Under the pieces are notes generated by a model. The model did not search any database, had not been told where the DNA came from, and was given only the letters and a program-made list of their open reading frames with translations. DNA of 13,435 bases from CAIPAT01 sp037144075. GTDB lineage: Bacteria; Verrucomicrobiota; Lentisphaeria; Victivallales; Victivallaceae. The stretch spans positions 1 to 13,435 of the forward strand of contig JBAWXM010000126.1 of NCBI GenBank assembly GCA_037144075.1, read 5' to 3'. Below, in pieces: positions 1-6,596 of the stretch (the first letter of the stretch is position 1; every line of letters starts with the position of its first letter). The translations under genes were made by a program, and so were the position numbers.

Positions 1-107
1 TGCTTGACCTTGCCGGCGGCAAGTCTGCCGGGAAAAATATTGATACTCTCAGTTTTCAGATGCAGGCCGGAGAAACCCGCTGGTTCAGAAAATCCATTTC
101 ACAATGA
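1..107 (+). CDS. 3' end of an unidentified protein (partial, cut by window edge)
   Basis: An open frame enters from the left edge (codons in phase with position 3) and ends at TGA 105-107. It gives about 34 residues, beginning LDLAGGKSAGKNIDT and ending AGETRWFRKSISQ. Codon use (GCC, GGC, AAG, ACC) resembles the neighbouring genes and the frame has no stops, so I read it as a genuine C-terminus. A pattern of the type 'QAGETRWFRK' is common at the end of beta-sandwich domains in extracellular enzymes, but this is too little to name a family. It runs in the same direction as the symporter 296 bp downstream. No clear terminator follows. The only structure is a bulged stem (131-139 with 151-158) that lacks a U-tract. 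Confidence 0.5.
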   Translation, partial: LDLAGGKSAGKNIDTLSFQMQAGETRWFRKSISQ

Positions 108-297
108 TTTTCAGCTTATATTTCAAGAAAAATATTGCGTTGCCGGATAGCGCATATTGCATTATTGCGAGGTAAACTGTATTCTATGAAGATGTATCTA
201 AAATCTCGATAAATAAATGGAAACAGCCCGACCTAAGTTGCGCCAGACCATAATTTCCGGCAGCCATGCACGAATACTGCGTGCCGTTGAAACCAGT

Positions 298-348
298 TAT
301 ACTCTATAAGGCTGAAAAATTTAAATTTTCAGTCTTGATTAGAGTATA
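298..348. promoter_or_regulatory. Bipartite palindrome upstream of the symporter gene (operator or attenuator candidate)
   Basis: The outer arms TATACTCTA (298-306) and TAGAGTATA (340-348) are perfectly complementary over 9 bp. An inner stem, GGCTGAAAA (310-318) with TTTTCAGTC (326-334), adds 9 pairs including one G-U. It is the strongest secondary structure in the 5' region and ends 54 bp before the symporter ATG. A short T-run (349-352) follows, so it could terminate transcription from the upstream gene or act as an attenuator. Its outer arm also overlaps a possible -35 (335-340), which would suit a repressor site. The sequence does not decide between these roles. Confidence 0.5.
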
Positions 349-364
349 TTTTGCAATAAATAAT
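335..364 (+). promoter_or_regulatory. Possible sigma70-type promoter for the symporter gene
   Basis: TTGATT (335-340) is followed after 18 bp by AATAAT (359-364), a 5/6 match to the -10 consensus. The predicted start near 371 would leave a leader of about 30 nt carrying the ribosome binding site AGGAAG at 391-396. The region is AT-rich, so chance matches are easy. Confidence 0.3.
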
Positions 365-402
365 AATTAGTTTTATATATTTATAAATAAAGGAAGAATT
401 AA

Positions 403-2361
403 ATGCACATTGTCGACTGGTTGATTATGATTTTGCCGCTGATGATCTGCGCGGTTATCGCTCTCTATTCACGGCGTTTTGTGCGCAGTGTGGCTGATTT
501 TATGGCTGGCGGACGCAATGCGGGACGCTTTCTGATTTGCACGGCGCGGAGTGAACAGGGTGCAGGTGCAGTGGTTTTTGTCGCCCTCTTCCAGATGTTC
601 GCCATTTCCGGTTTTACACTCTCATGGTGGGGGCAGCTTTCGGTTCCGGTGGCCCTGCTGATAGCAATCAGCGGCTTCGTGATTTATCGTTACCGCCAGA
701 CGCGGGCCCTGACTCTCGGTCAGTTCTTTGAAATGCGCTACAGCCGGAATTTCCGGCTGTTTGCCGGTGGACTGGCTTTTTTTGCCGGACTGATTAACTT
801 TGGCGTCATTCCGGTTATCGGCGCACGCTTCATGACCAACTTTCTTGGTTTGCCGCATACTGTGCTGATTTTAGGCTGGCAGATTCAAACGTACCTGCTG
901 CTGATGGCTCTATTTCTGACAATTTGCGTGATAATGACCACCTTCGGCGGACAGATCGCGGTACTGCTGACCGATTGCGCCGAAGGGATGTTCACCCAGA
1001 TTTTTTATTCAGTCATCGCGATTGTACTAGTCATATTTTTCTTCAGCTGGACCGAAACACGCGCTGTTCTCCTGGATACAGCGCCGGGAAAATCACTCGT
1101 TAATCCGTTTGATTCATTCAGCCTGAAAGACTTTAATATCTGGTATGTGCTGATGGGGCTGGCTGTAGGAATATACAGCACAATGGCCTGGCAGAACAGC
1201 CATGCATTCAACGCATCAGGAGCCACGCCGCATGAAGCCCGCATGGGGATGATTCTCGGCCGCTGGCGCGGCTTTGCCGGAAGTGTGATGATCACGCTGC
1301 TGGCGGTATGCGCACTGACTTATCTGCATAGTGCCGCCGGCAGTGCCGTCGTTCAGACTGACCTCAGCAAAATCACCGATCCCAGCACGGCGGATCAGAT
1401 GCGTATTCCAGTCGCGCTGTCGCACATGCTGCCGGTCGGATTGAAAGGCATGTTGCTTTCGATCTGTCTGATGGGTATTATTGCAGGCGACGGCATTCAT
1501 CTGCATTCATGGTCCAGTATCTTTATTCAGGACGTGGTCGTGCCGATGCGTAAAAAGCCGTTTTCGCTGAAACAGCATCTGCTGCTGCTGCGTCTGGCCA
1601 TTGTCGGAGTGGCTGTCTTTGTTTTCATCTTCGGAGCGATATTTCCGCAAACAGAGTATGTGGCGATCTGGTTTGCGGTAACGCAGGCGGTGTTCGCCGG
1701 CGGGGCCGGAGCGGCAATAATCGGCGGACTGTACTGGAGGAAGGGCACTACCGCCGGAGCCTGGGTCGGTTTTTTGACCGGTTCAGGATTATCGGTCGGC
1801 GGAATTATTACTAGAATTTATTTCCAGAAAGTCCTTGGACATGAGTTTATCCTTAACGGTATGCAAATCGGTTTCATCGCCTCGCTGGTAGCGGTTGTTG
1901 CGTATATTTTTGTTTCCCTGCTGACTTGCAGAAAACCGCATAATATGGATCAGCTGCTGCACAGAGGCGCGTATGCCGTTGAACCGGAAGGCGATGTCGA
2001 TGACCTGATTCCCGCGAAAATTAACTGGTTCAACCGTCTGTGGGGAATTGATGACCAGTTCAGCCGTTCCGACCGCTGGATCACACTTGGAATTTTCTGG
2101 TGGTCGATCACCTGGTTTTTAGTGTTTGTCGCCGGCTCGATCGCTTATCTGGTGCACCCATGGTCATCCGGAGCATGGGCGGATTTCTGGTTTGTCCAGG
2201 CGATCTGCATGCCGCTGGCGATCGGGGTTGCCACTACGGTCTGGTTCACCATCGGCTGTTTCCATGATCTGCGGATATTCTTCCGCCGCCTGCATGAAGA
2301 AAGAATAGATTTGCATGATGACGGAGTGGTGGAACACACTGATGATGCTTCGGCAAAGTAA
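403..2361 (+). CDS. Sodium:solute symporter (SSS family) with C-terminal extension
   Basis: An inner-membrane, Na+-coupled transporter of 652 residues. The start is ATG 403 with AGGAAG seven bases upstream. The sequence is strongly hydrophobic with about 13-15 predicted membrane segments. SSS hallmarks are the ADFMAGGRNAG loop (31-41) after the first helix, a helix-8 region HSWSSIFIQDVV (368-379) whose serines match the sodium-site serines of the LeuT-fold family, and GGLYWRKGTTAGAWVG (441-456), the typical 'GLYWKRAT-AGA' segment. After residue 510 there is a soluble linker and then about 90 residues with two more hydrophobic segments (560-585 and 595-620). The substrate cannot be read from sequence; sugars, sugar acids and other organic acids are all possible. 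The gene converges on the glycan-catabolism operon across a 1.2-kb gap, which makes uptake of that operon's substrate plausible but unproven. Confidence 0.9.
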   Translation: MHIVDWLIMILPLMICAVIALYSRRFVRSVADFMAGGRNAGRFLICTARSEQGAGAVVFVALFQMFAISGFTLSWWGQLSVPVALLIAISGFVIYRYRQTRALTLGQFFEMRYSRNFRLFAGGLAFFAGLINFGVIPVIGARFMTNFLGLPHTVLILGWQIQTYLLLMALFLTICVIMTTFGGQIAVLLTDCAEGMFTQIFYSVIAIVLVIFFFSWTETRAVLLDTAPGKSLVNPFDSFSLKDFNIWYVLMGLAVGIYSTMAWQNSHAFNASGATPHEARMGMILGRWRGFAGSVMITLLAVCALTYLHSAAGSAVVQTDLSKITDPSTADQMRIPVALSHMLPVGLKGMLLSICLMGIIAGDGIHLHSWSSIFIQDVVVPMRKKPFSLKQHLLLLRLAIVGVAVFVFIFGAIFPQTEYVAIWFAVTQAVFAGGAGAAIIGGLYWRKGTTAGAWVGFLTGSGLSVGGIITRIYFQKVLGHEFILNGMQIGFIASLVAVVAYIFVSLLTCRKPHNMDQLLHRGAYAVEPEGDVDDLIPAKINWFNRLWGIDDQFSRSDRWITLGIFWWSITWFLVFVAGSIAYLVHPWSSGAWADFWFVQAICMPLAIGVATTVWFTIGCFHDLRIFFRRLHEERIDLHDDGVVEHTDDASAK

Positions 2362-2548
2362 AAAGGGGTAACTCCTGACATAGCGGTATTTTTTGTTGCA
2401 CTTTTTAAAGTCGTTTTTCAGTGCTCTCACTCAGTTTTTGTACATAGCCTCGTGCGTGACGAAAAGTACAAACTAAAGCGGTCAAAAGAGGGCATGTTTC
2501 AACTAATGGTTAAAGATATTTGACACTTTTTTGAGATGCCGTCATTGA

Positions 2549-2600
2549 GAGCCGTAGGCTCGAATCATATCAATTCTTATATGTTTCGTTCCTGCGGAAC
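2549..2600. repeat. REP/BIME-like inverted pair of short hairpins
   Basis: Hairpin GAGCC-gta-GGCTC (2549-2561) is followed by CGAATCATAT. Facing it, ATATGTTTCG precedes hairpin GTTCC-tgc-GGAAC (2588-2600). The two linkers are inverted copies at 9 of 10 positions. Two small triloop hairpins with a shared conserved flank in head-to-head orientation is the architecture of paired REP elements, which are mobilised by RAYT (REP-associated tyrosine transposase) proteins. No RAYT gene is in the window. Confidence 0.45.
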
Positions 2601-2657
2601 TCCAAATTTATATTATCATTACTCACCTGACTAAAGTCCGGCGCTATAATATGTATC

Positions 2658-2715
2658 GCTCTGCCGGAGCTTGTTTTGTCCTCCTTCAGGACAAAACTAC
2701 CACCGGCTTAGCCGG
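2658..2715. repeat. Cluster of three further short hairpins
   Basis: In order, these are GCTC-tgccg-GAGC (2658-2670), GTTTTGTCCT-ccttc-AGGACAAAAC (2673-2697, a perfect 10-bp stem) and CCGGC-tta-GCCGG (2703-2715). They continue the hairpin series begun at 2549. Their dense head-to-tail spacing suggests a structured repeat or transposase-recognition region, not three independent terminators. Confidence 0.45.
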
Positions 2716-2887
2716 GGAGAGTCAAAAATCTTCAGATACAAGTGATTTAGAACCTCCAGTGCTTATAGTAAAGCATGGTTTGCCAACAACGTTATCAACT
2801 AACGCAGGATGTTAAAATGACAGATGTACAAAGATCATCGCGCACCTGATGGGCTGCCGGTAATATGCACTTCTAGGACTGGTGCAT

Positions 2888-2911
2888 ACCACCAGTTCCA
2901 CTGGTGGTTTT
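2888..2911 (+). terminator. Strong stem-loop with short T-run (terminator-like, or part of the repeat element)
   Basis: ACCACCAGT (2888-2896), loop tcc and ACTGGTGGT (2900-2908) form a perfect 9-bp stem followed by TTT and then mixed sequence. It could end rightward transcription coming from the symporter. It lies 530 bp beyond that gene and inside the MITE-like element, so it may simply be another of the element's hairpins. Confidence 0.3.
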
Positions 2912-3222
2912 GATTGACTGTTTTACTTTGCTTTATTTTATCAGAGCGTTATGACATAAAAGTGTCAACTACCTTTTGAAACATGCCTAAAAGAGCAAGC
3001 AAAAAAACTTTTCCAAGCTAAAAAAGAGAAGCGATGTCAGGAGTTCAGGAAGTCGGCGGTTCTCATAATTCAATAGAATAACCTGAAAGTCGGTTAAAGC
3101 GTACACTTTAAGCTAAAAAGAACTCCAAGAGTACGATTCCTTGTTAAAGTCAGTGTTTTTCTTGCCTTTATACGTGTACGTATTGCGTTAAATATATCCA
3201 CGTTAAAAAAGTAGTATGAGCA

Positions 3223-3407
3223 ATGCCTAATCGAATAACTGGAAAAACTCACATCGGCGAACAGTGGGAAAGGTGTCCGAACGGGTACATTTACATCTAT
3301 AAGTGGATTACGGACATAACGAAAAGGCCAAAAAGAGCTATACTGTCAGTCAGGCACTCAAGGGGAAAATCAAGCTGGGAACGCAGGAAATGGTTTCCAG
3401 CAAATAG
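3223..3407 (+). pseudogene. Frameshifted N-terminal fragment, transposase-like
   Basis: From ATG 3223 the frame encodes MPNRITGKTHIGEQWE, then CPNGYIYIYKWIT. After about residue 30 the plausible sequence switches to a second frame starting near 3312, GHNEKAKKSYTVSQALKGKI and then LGTQEMVSSK, ending at TAG 3405. The joined reading resembles the N-terminal 'Y-x-Y-x-W ... T-x-S-x-x-L-x-G-K-I ... G-x-x-E-x-V' segment seen in IS4/IS1634-like transposases. This is recognition from memory, not a database match. The first frame alone stays open to 3438 (71 codons) and could be called as a small hypothetical gene. There is no good ribosome binding site and no downstream catalytic domain. Confidence 0.35.
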
Positions 3408-3559
3408 TGTACGCTTTATGCGACTTTCAGGAGAATAAAATCATGCAATAGCCCGCTTGCCAGCCTGAAGCTCAATCCTTGCGTTATTATTACCCCGATA
3501 AAATATATTTTCACTTCGCAAACGTGTTTTCGCAGGGTGTTTACCTTATATTTATGGAA

Positions 3560-5776
3560 TTATACTGGCTTTACCGTTACCGTCTGCAGCCGCTTCGCAT
3601 CTTCAATGGCATAAACCGCCTTGTTCTCCGAATCGTACGCGTCCGGGTGGTATACATCGCCGGCATTGAGGAAAATCACCTTATAATTGCGTTTGACCGG
3701 CATCCCGGCATATTCGCCGCGCCGCGGTTCGATCGCAAGCTCACGGCCTGAAGCAGTCTGCCGGTTGGTAATCCGCGTTATCGCGGCTTTGCCATGGAGA
3801 TAGTCCAGGCTGTTGCCATCATCCTCGTACAGTTCAAAAACGGAATCGCCTTCCGGGTAAACCAGCAGTGTCAGTTCTTTCCATGGGGACTGTCCAACAT
3901 GATCCATAACCGGAGCCAGCGGAATCACCGATCCGCCTTTGACAAACAACGCGCCCCCTCGCCGTGGCGGCAGTTCATACTCAAAATCCAGCGGACCTTC
4001 GTGACGTTTGCCTGTCCAGAAATCGAACCAGACTCCGGACGGCAGATGAACATGGTTATTGAACGCGGTAACCAGAAAATTATCGCCGAAAAGGTATTCA
4101 TTGGTGATATTGTCAGCGCCCGGGTCGTCGGGACAAGCCAGCGGCAGGCCGCGAATGACCGGCATCCCCGAAGCGTGGGCGGCGTATGCCATTGAATAAA
4201 TATACGGCAGCAGGCGATAACGCAGCCGCGCATAAAATTTGAAAATCTCGCGCAGTTCAGCGGGTATAAACCACGGCTGCCGCCAGTAAGCCCAGTTATT
4301 GAGTTGCGACCATGACTGTAAAAATCCGAAATGGATGCTGTCCGCGGCGAAAACGCTCATATCACAACTGGTGTTGCTATGCCCGCTCAACCCGTGGTTG
4401 ATCAGCGAAGTCAGCACTTTCTGGCCGCCGCCGGTATCACCGGCCCAGGTGGCGGAATATTGCTGAATCCCGACATACCCGCCGGATGAATAGATCATCG
4501 GACGCTGCCCTGTATGGTTACGATAGCCTTGCGACATTTGTTTATTCAGTAAGACCGGATAAAGATTGTGCATTTCTTCGTCGGTCATGCTGTTACCCCA
4601 GCAGCGGTCAGGATGTTCGTTAACCTGGAACGCCCCGTCCAGCTTGAAGGCCCGCACCCCGTTATCGACAAATTTCTTCAAATGCTCAAACCATGACTCT
4701 TCAGGTTTGGTATTTTTATCCATGCGCAGCGGTTCATGGCCGAAATGCGCATCCTGTTCAAAGTCGTCGGGATGCAGGGACTCCGACTCGCCGCGCGCCG
4801 GCGCAACTGCTTTCCCGGCCTGACGCTCCTCCTCGAATGATAAATCGTAATCGCAGCACAGCCAGAGACTCAATTTGAATCCCAGATGCTCGACAGCACC
4901 AGTAAAATTCTCCCGTTTCGACGCCCATGGAGCCATATAAAAACGTTCAGGATGCCATTTTTTCTCTGTGCTGAGATCATAGTATTCGCTCATCCAGCCA
5001 GGTTCAAGCCCGACCATATCGCAAGGAATGTTTTCCCGCCGGAAGTTAAGACAGTCTTCCAGCATGCCGCGGGCGTCAATCTGCTGGTTGCAGACATAAT
5101 TAAGGCCGTATGCCCACAATGGCAGCAGCGCGGGGCGGCCGGCCAGCCATGTATAACGTTCGAGCAATACCGGCAGCGTCTTCCCGATCAGCAGAAAAAT
5201 ATCAAAATCTCCCTGACGTCCGCCGAATTGCAGGACATCAGTAGCCGTTGTGCCAATATCAAAATAGTGCCGCCATGTGGAATTGACAAACACCCCCCAG
5301 CCGCCGGTGGAGAACAGAACAGTAGCGGGAGCATAACATGCAACATTCCTGACCCAGATTACTGCCAGATGTCCCCGTTTATTGATCTGCTCGCGTGTTT
5401 CATCGCCAAGTCCGTAGAATTTTTCTTCTGTACGAATCTTGAAAGCCGCGCCGAACCCGTTTTCCTGTGAACACCATGGCGACTTCACTGTTTCTGTAAG
5501 CAGTTTGCCGTCAGCATTACTGATGGAAATACTTCCATCATGTTTATCAACCCGCAAAGTCCCTGCTGATGTCTTGATTTCAACACAGTCCGTCTGCTCC
5601 GCACAAATGGCATCAGCCTGTTGCAAAGCATTCTCGATGATACGGTAGCGCACCAATGTAGATTCAGGGAAATTGCCATTGACATCCAAGCGCAGCCGCA
5701 GAATTTCCGGGGACACTGCATCAACACGTAGAATCCGGCCGCAATCCAGTTTTACCTCAACAATAGAATTAGACAT
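3560..5776 (-). CDS. Glycoside hydrolase family 31 alpha-glycosidase (cytosolic)
   Basis: A retaining alpha-glycosidase of 738 residues, close to the usual bacterial GH31 size. An N-terminal beta-sandwich (about 1-215) contains EEKFYGLGDE. A TIM barrel follows (about 215-540). The nucleophile is Asp380 in AFKLDGAF and the acid/base is Asp447 in ATWAGDTGGG, both standard GH31 positions. VGLEPGWMSEYYD (about 255-267) lines the active-site entrance, and EYLFGDNFLV opens the C-terminal beta-domain. I prefer ATG 5776 (MSNSIVEVKL), with AGAGAA about 10 bases upstream. An in-frame ATG at 5860 would add 28 residues unlike GH31 and overlap the aldolase gene by 20 bp. There is no signal peptide. Activity could be alpha-glucosidase, alpha-xylosidase or alpha-galactosidase; the motif set does not look like a sulfoquinovosidase. 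Last gene of the operon. Confidence 0.88.
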   Translation of the reverse strand: MSNSIVEVKLDCGRILRVDAVSPEILRLRLDVNGNFPESTLVRYRIIENALQQADAICAEQTDCVEIKTSAGTLRVDKHDGSISISNADGKLLTETVKSPWCSQENGFGAAFKIRTEEKFYGLGDETREQINKRGHLAVIWVRNVACYAPATVLFSTGGWGVFVNSTWRHYFDIGTTATDVLQFGGRQGDFDIFLLIGKTLPVLLERYTWLAGRPALLPLWAYGLNYVCNQQIDARGMLEDCLNFRRENIPCDMVGLEPGWMSEYYDLSTEKKWHPERFYMAPWASKRENFTGAVEHLGFKLSLWLCCDYDLSFEEERQAGKAVAPARGESESLHPDDFEQDAHFGHEPLRMDKNTKPEESWFEHLKKFVDNGVRAFKLDGAFQVNEHPDRCWGNSMTDEEMHNLYPVLLNKQMSQGYRNHTGQRPMIYSSGGYVGIQQYSATWAGDTGGGQKVLTSLINHGLSGHSNTSCDMSVFAADSIHFGFLQSWSQLNNWAYWRQPWFIPAELREIFKFYARLRYRLLPYIYSMAYAAHASGMPVIRGLPLACPDDPGADNITNEYLFGDNFLVTAFNNHVHLPSGVWFDFWTGKRHEGPLDFEYELPPRRGGALFVKGGSVIPLAPVMDHVGQSPWKELTLLVYPEGDSVFELYEDDGNSLDYLHGKAAITRITNRQTASGRELAIEPRRGEYAGMPVKRNYKVIFLNAGDVYHPDAYDSENKAVYAIEDAKRLQTVTVKPV

Positions 5777-5840
5777 GATAATATAGTTCTCTTTTTTTAA
5801 TATGGATGTTTTATAATTAGTATTGAAACAAACAAACAAA

Positions 5841-6596
5841 TTATTTGAGGATGGTTTCACTTAATATTTTGCTGTAGGCGGAGCGCAGACAGCCAATATC
5901 AGTTCCGAGCACCAGAGAGGAAAAACCGCAGTCGATGCATGCTTGCGCGTTCATTCCGCTTTTAAGCATCATTCCGGCGATCTTGCCATGTTTCCGGGCG
6001 GCGGCCAGCACTGCAAGTTCGGCATCAATAATTCTTTTATCATCGAAGTTATTTAAACAACCTGAATTTAGAGAAAGATCCGAGTGACCGATAAATAGCA
6101 TATCCACTCCATCTACCGCGGCAATCGCATCGGCATTCTTCACGCCGCTTGCATTTTCGATTTGCGCCACGCAGAGCAGACTGTTATTAGCAATGGCAAA
6201 ATAATCTTTGAAATCAGTGCCGTAACCGGAGGCGCGCGAACTGCCGGTAAAGCCGCGTTTTCCCGCAGGCGGATAGCGCATGAATTCCACCAGGTTCTGT
6301 GCGTCTTGAGCAGTTTCCACCATCGGGCACATGATTCCGGCCGCGCCGAAGTCCAGCGCCTTTTTGATGTACTCAATCCGCAGATACGGAATCCTGACAA
6401 CCGGCGCGGTTTCGAACCCGTTCAGTGACCGGATCATTTGCAGAACTGCCCCCTCGTCGCCCAGCCCGTGCTCCATATCCAGCACCAGATAGTCGAACCC
6501 GGCATGAGCCGCCAGTTCAACCGCGAACTCAGTGCCGGAAGCTATAAACAGTCCGCGCGTAATTTGATTTGCCGCTTTGTCTTTGATGTAATTCAT
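5841..6596 (-). CDS. HpcH/HpaI-family aldolase (2-keto-3-deoxy acid class II aldolase)
   Basis: A 251-residue protein, typical for the family, which cleaves 2-keto-3-deoxy or 4-hydroxy-2-oxo acids to pyruvate plus an aldehyde using a divalent metal. Visible hallmarks are VLDMEHGL with Asp40, Glu42 and His43 (general-base region), Arg68 in VVRIP (pyruvate binding), PMVETAQDA at 91-99, YPPAGKRG at 108-115, metal-ligand Glu147 in AQIENASGV, and Asp173 in FIGHSDLS. All expected catalytic residues appear intact. Its ATG overlaps the kinase stop codon (ATGA, 6593-6596), so translation is coupled. Within the family it could resemble RhmA (keto-deoxy-rhamnonate), GarL (keto-deoxy-glucarate) or HpaI. 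The context of a glycosidase operon favours a sugar-acid substrate, which is inference. Confidence 0.85.
   Translation of the reverse strand: MNYIKDKAANQITRGLFIASGTEFAVELAAHAGFDYLVLDMEHGLGDEGAVLQMIRSLNGFETAPVVRIPYLRIEYIKKALDFGAAGIMCPMVETAQDAQNLVEFMRYPPAGKRGFTGSSRASGYGTDFKDYFAIANNSLLCVAQIENASGVKNADAIAAVDGVDMLFIGHSDLSLNSGCLNNFDDKRIIDAELAVLAAARKHGKIAGMMLKSGMNAQACIDCGFSSLVLGTDIGCLRSAYSKILSETILK

Larger units (their letters stand above)
2491..2987. mobile_element. MITE-like element or IS remnant with terminal inverted repeats and 8-bp target duplication
   Basis: The left end reads GGCATGTTTCAA (2491-2502) and then, after a variable stretch, TTGACACTTTT (2520-2530). The reverse complement of the right end reads GGCATGTTTCAA and then TTGACACTTTT (2960-2987) with a shorter spacer. 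The flanking 8-mers CAAAAGAG (2483-2490) and TAAAAGAG (2988-2995) match at 7 of 8 positions and directly abut the ends, as expected of a slightly decayed target-site duplication. There is no transposase ORF inside. The interior is packed with short hairpins. A non-autonomous element or internally deleted insertion sequence fits best; 8-bp duplications occur in several IS families, so I do not assign one. Confidence 0.55.
2370..3045. repeat. Outer inverted repeat pair, 15 bp with one mismatch, 676 bp end to end
   Basis: AACTCCTGACATAGC (2370-2384) is the reverse complement, at 14 of 15 positions, of GCGATGTCAGGAGTT (3031-3045). The pair brackets the smaller inverted-repeat element at 2491-2987. 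No target duplication is visible outside it. It may mark an older insertion into which the inner element moved. Confidence 0.45.
2362..3559. other. 1.2-kb intergenic region without intact genes; mobile-element debris
   Basis: This AT-rich stretch lies between the convergent symporter and GH31 genes. It holds nested inverted repeats (2370-2384/3031-3045 and 2491-2532/2957-2987), at least six short hairpins (2549-2907), a frameshifted ORF fragment (3223-3407), and near-identical direct repeats AAGCTAAAAA(A)GA at 3015-3027 and 3110-3121. A near-palindrome ATACGTGTACGTAT lies at 3170-3183. AGGA (2806-2809) sits seven bases before ATG 2817, but that frame stops after 10 codons, so it is probably a decayed gene start. 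I see no convincing rho-independent terminator for either flanking gene. Confidence 0.6.

Noticed and set aside
131..158. Terminator for the gene ending at 107
   Set aside because: The stem (AATATTGCG with CGCATATT) has a bulge, an 11-nt loop and no following T-run.
2365..2377. Terminator just after the symporter stop codon
   Set aside because: AGGGG-taa-CTCCT is only a 5-bp stem with a G-U pair, and the T-run is 11 bases further on.
2817..2849. Ten-codon ORF with AGGA seven bases upstream
   Set aside because: It stops after MTDVQRSSRT. It is too short to support as a gene, and a decayed gene start is more likely.
2549..2907. CRISPR array
   Set aside because: The hairpins differ in sequence and spacing. 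There are no identical direct repeats with regular spacers and no cas genes.
3479..3751. 90-codon plus-strand open frame at the GH31 3' end
   Set aside because: Most of it is antisense to the conserved C-terminal part of GH31. The sequence looks like a shadow translation.
4886..5470. 194-codon plus-strand open frame
   Set aside because: It lies wholly antisense to the well-supported GH31 coding region and its product has no recognisable domain.
3560..5776. Sulfoquinovose pathway (GH31 as sulfoquinovosidase plus aldolase and kinase)
   Set aside because: The GH31 lacks the Gln/Arg/Trp sulfonate-binding pattern I would expect from YihQ, and the aldolase and kinase families differ from the YihT/YihV pair.
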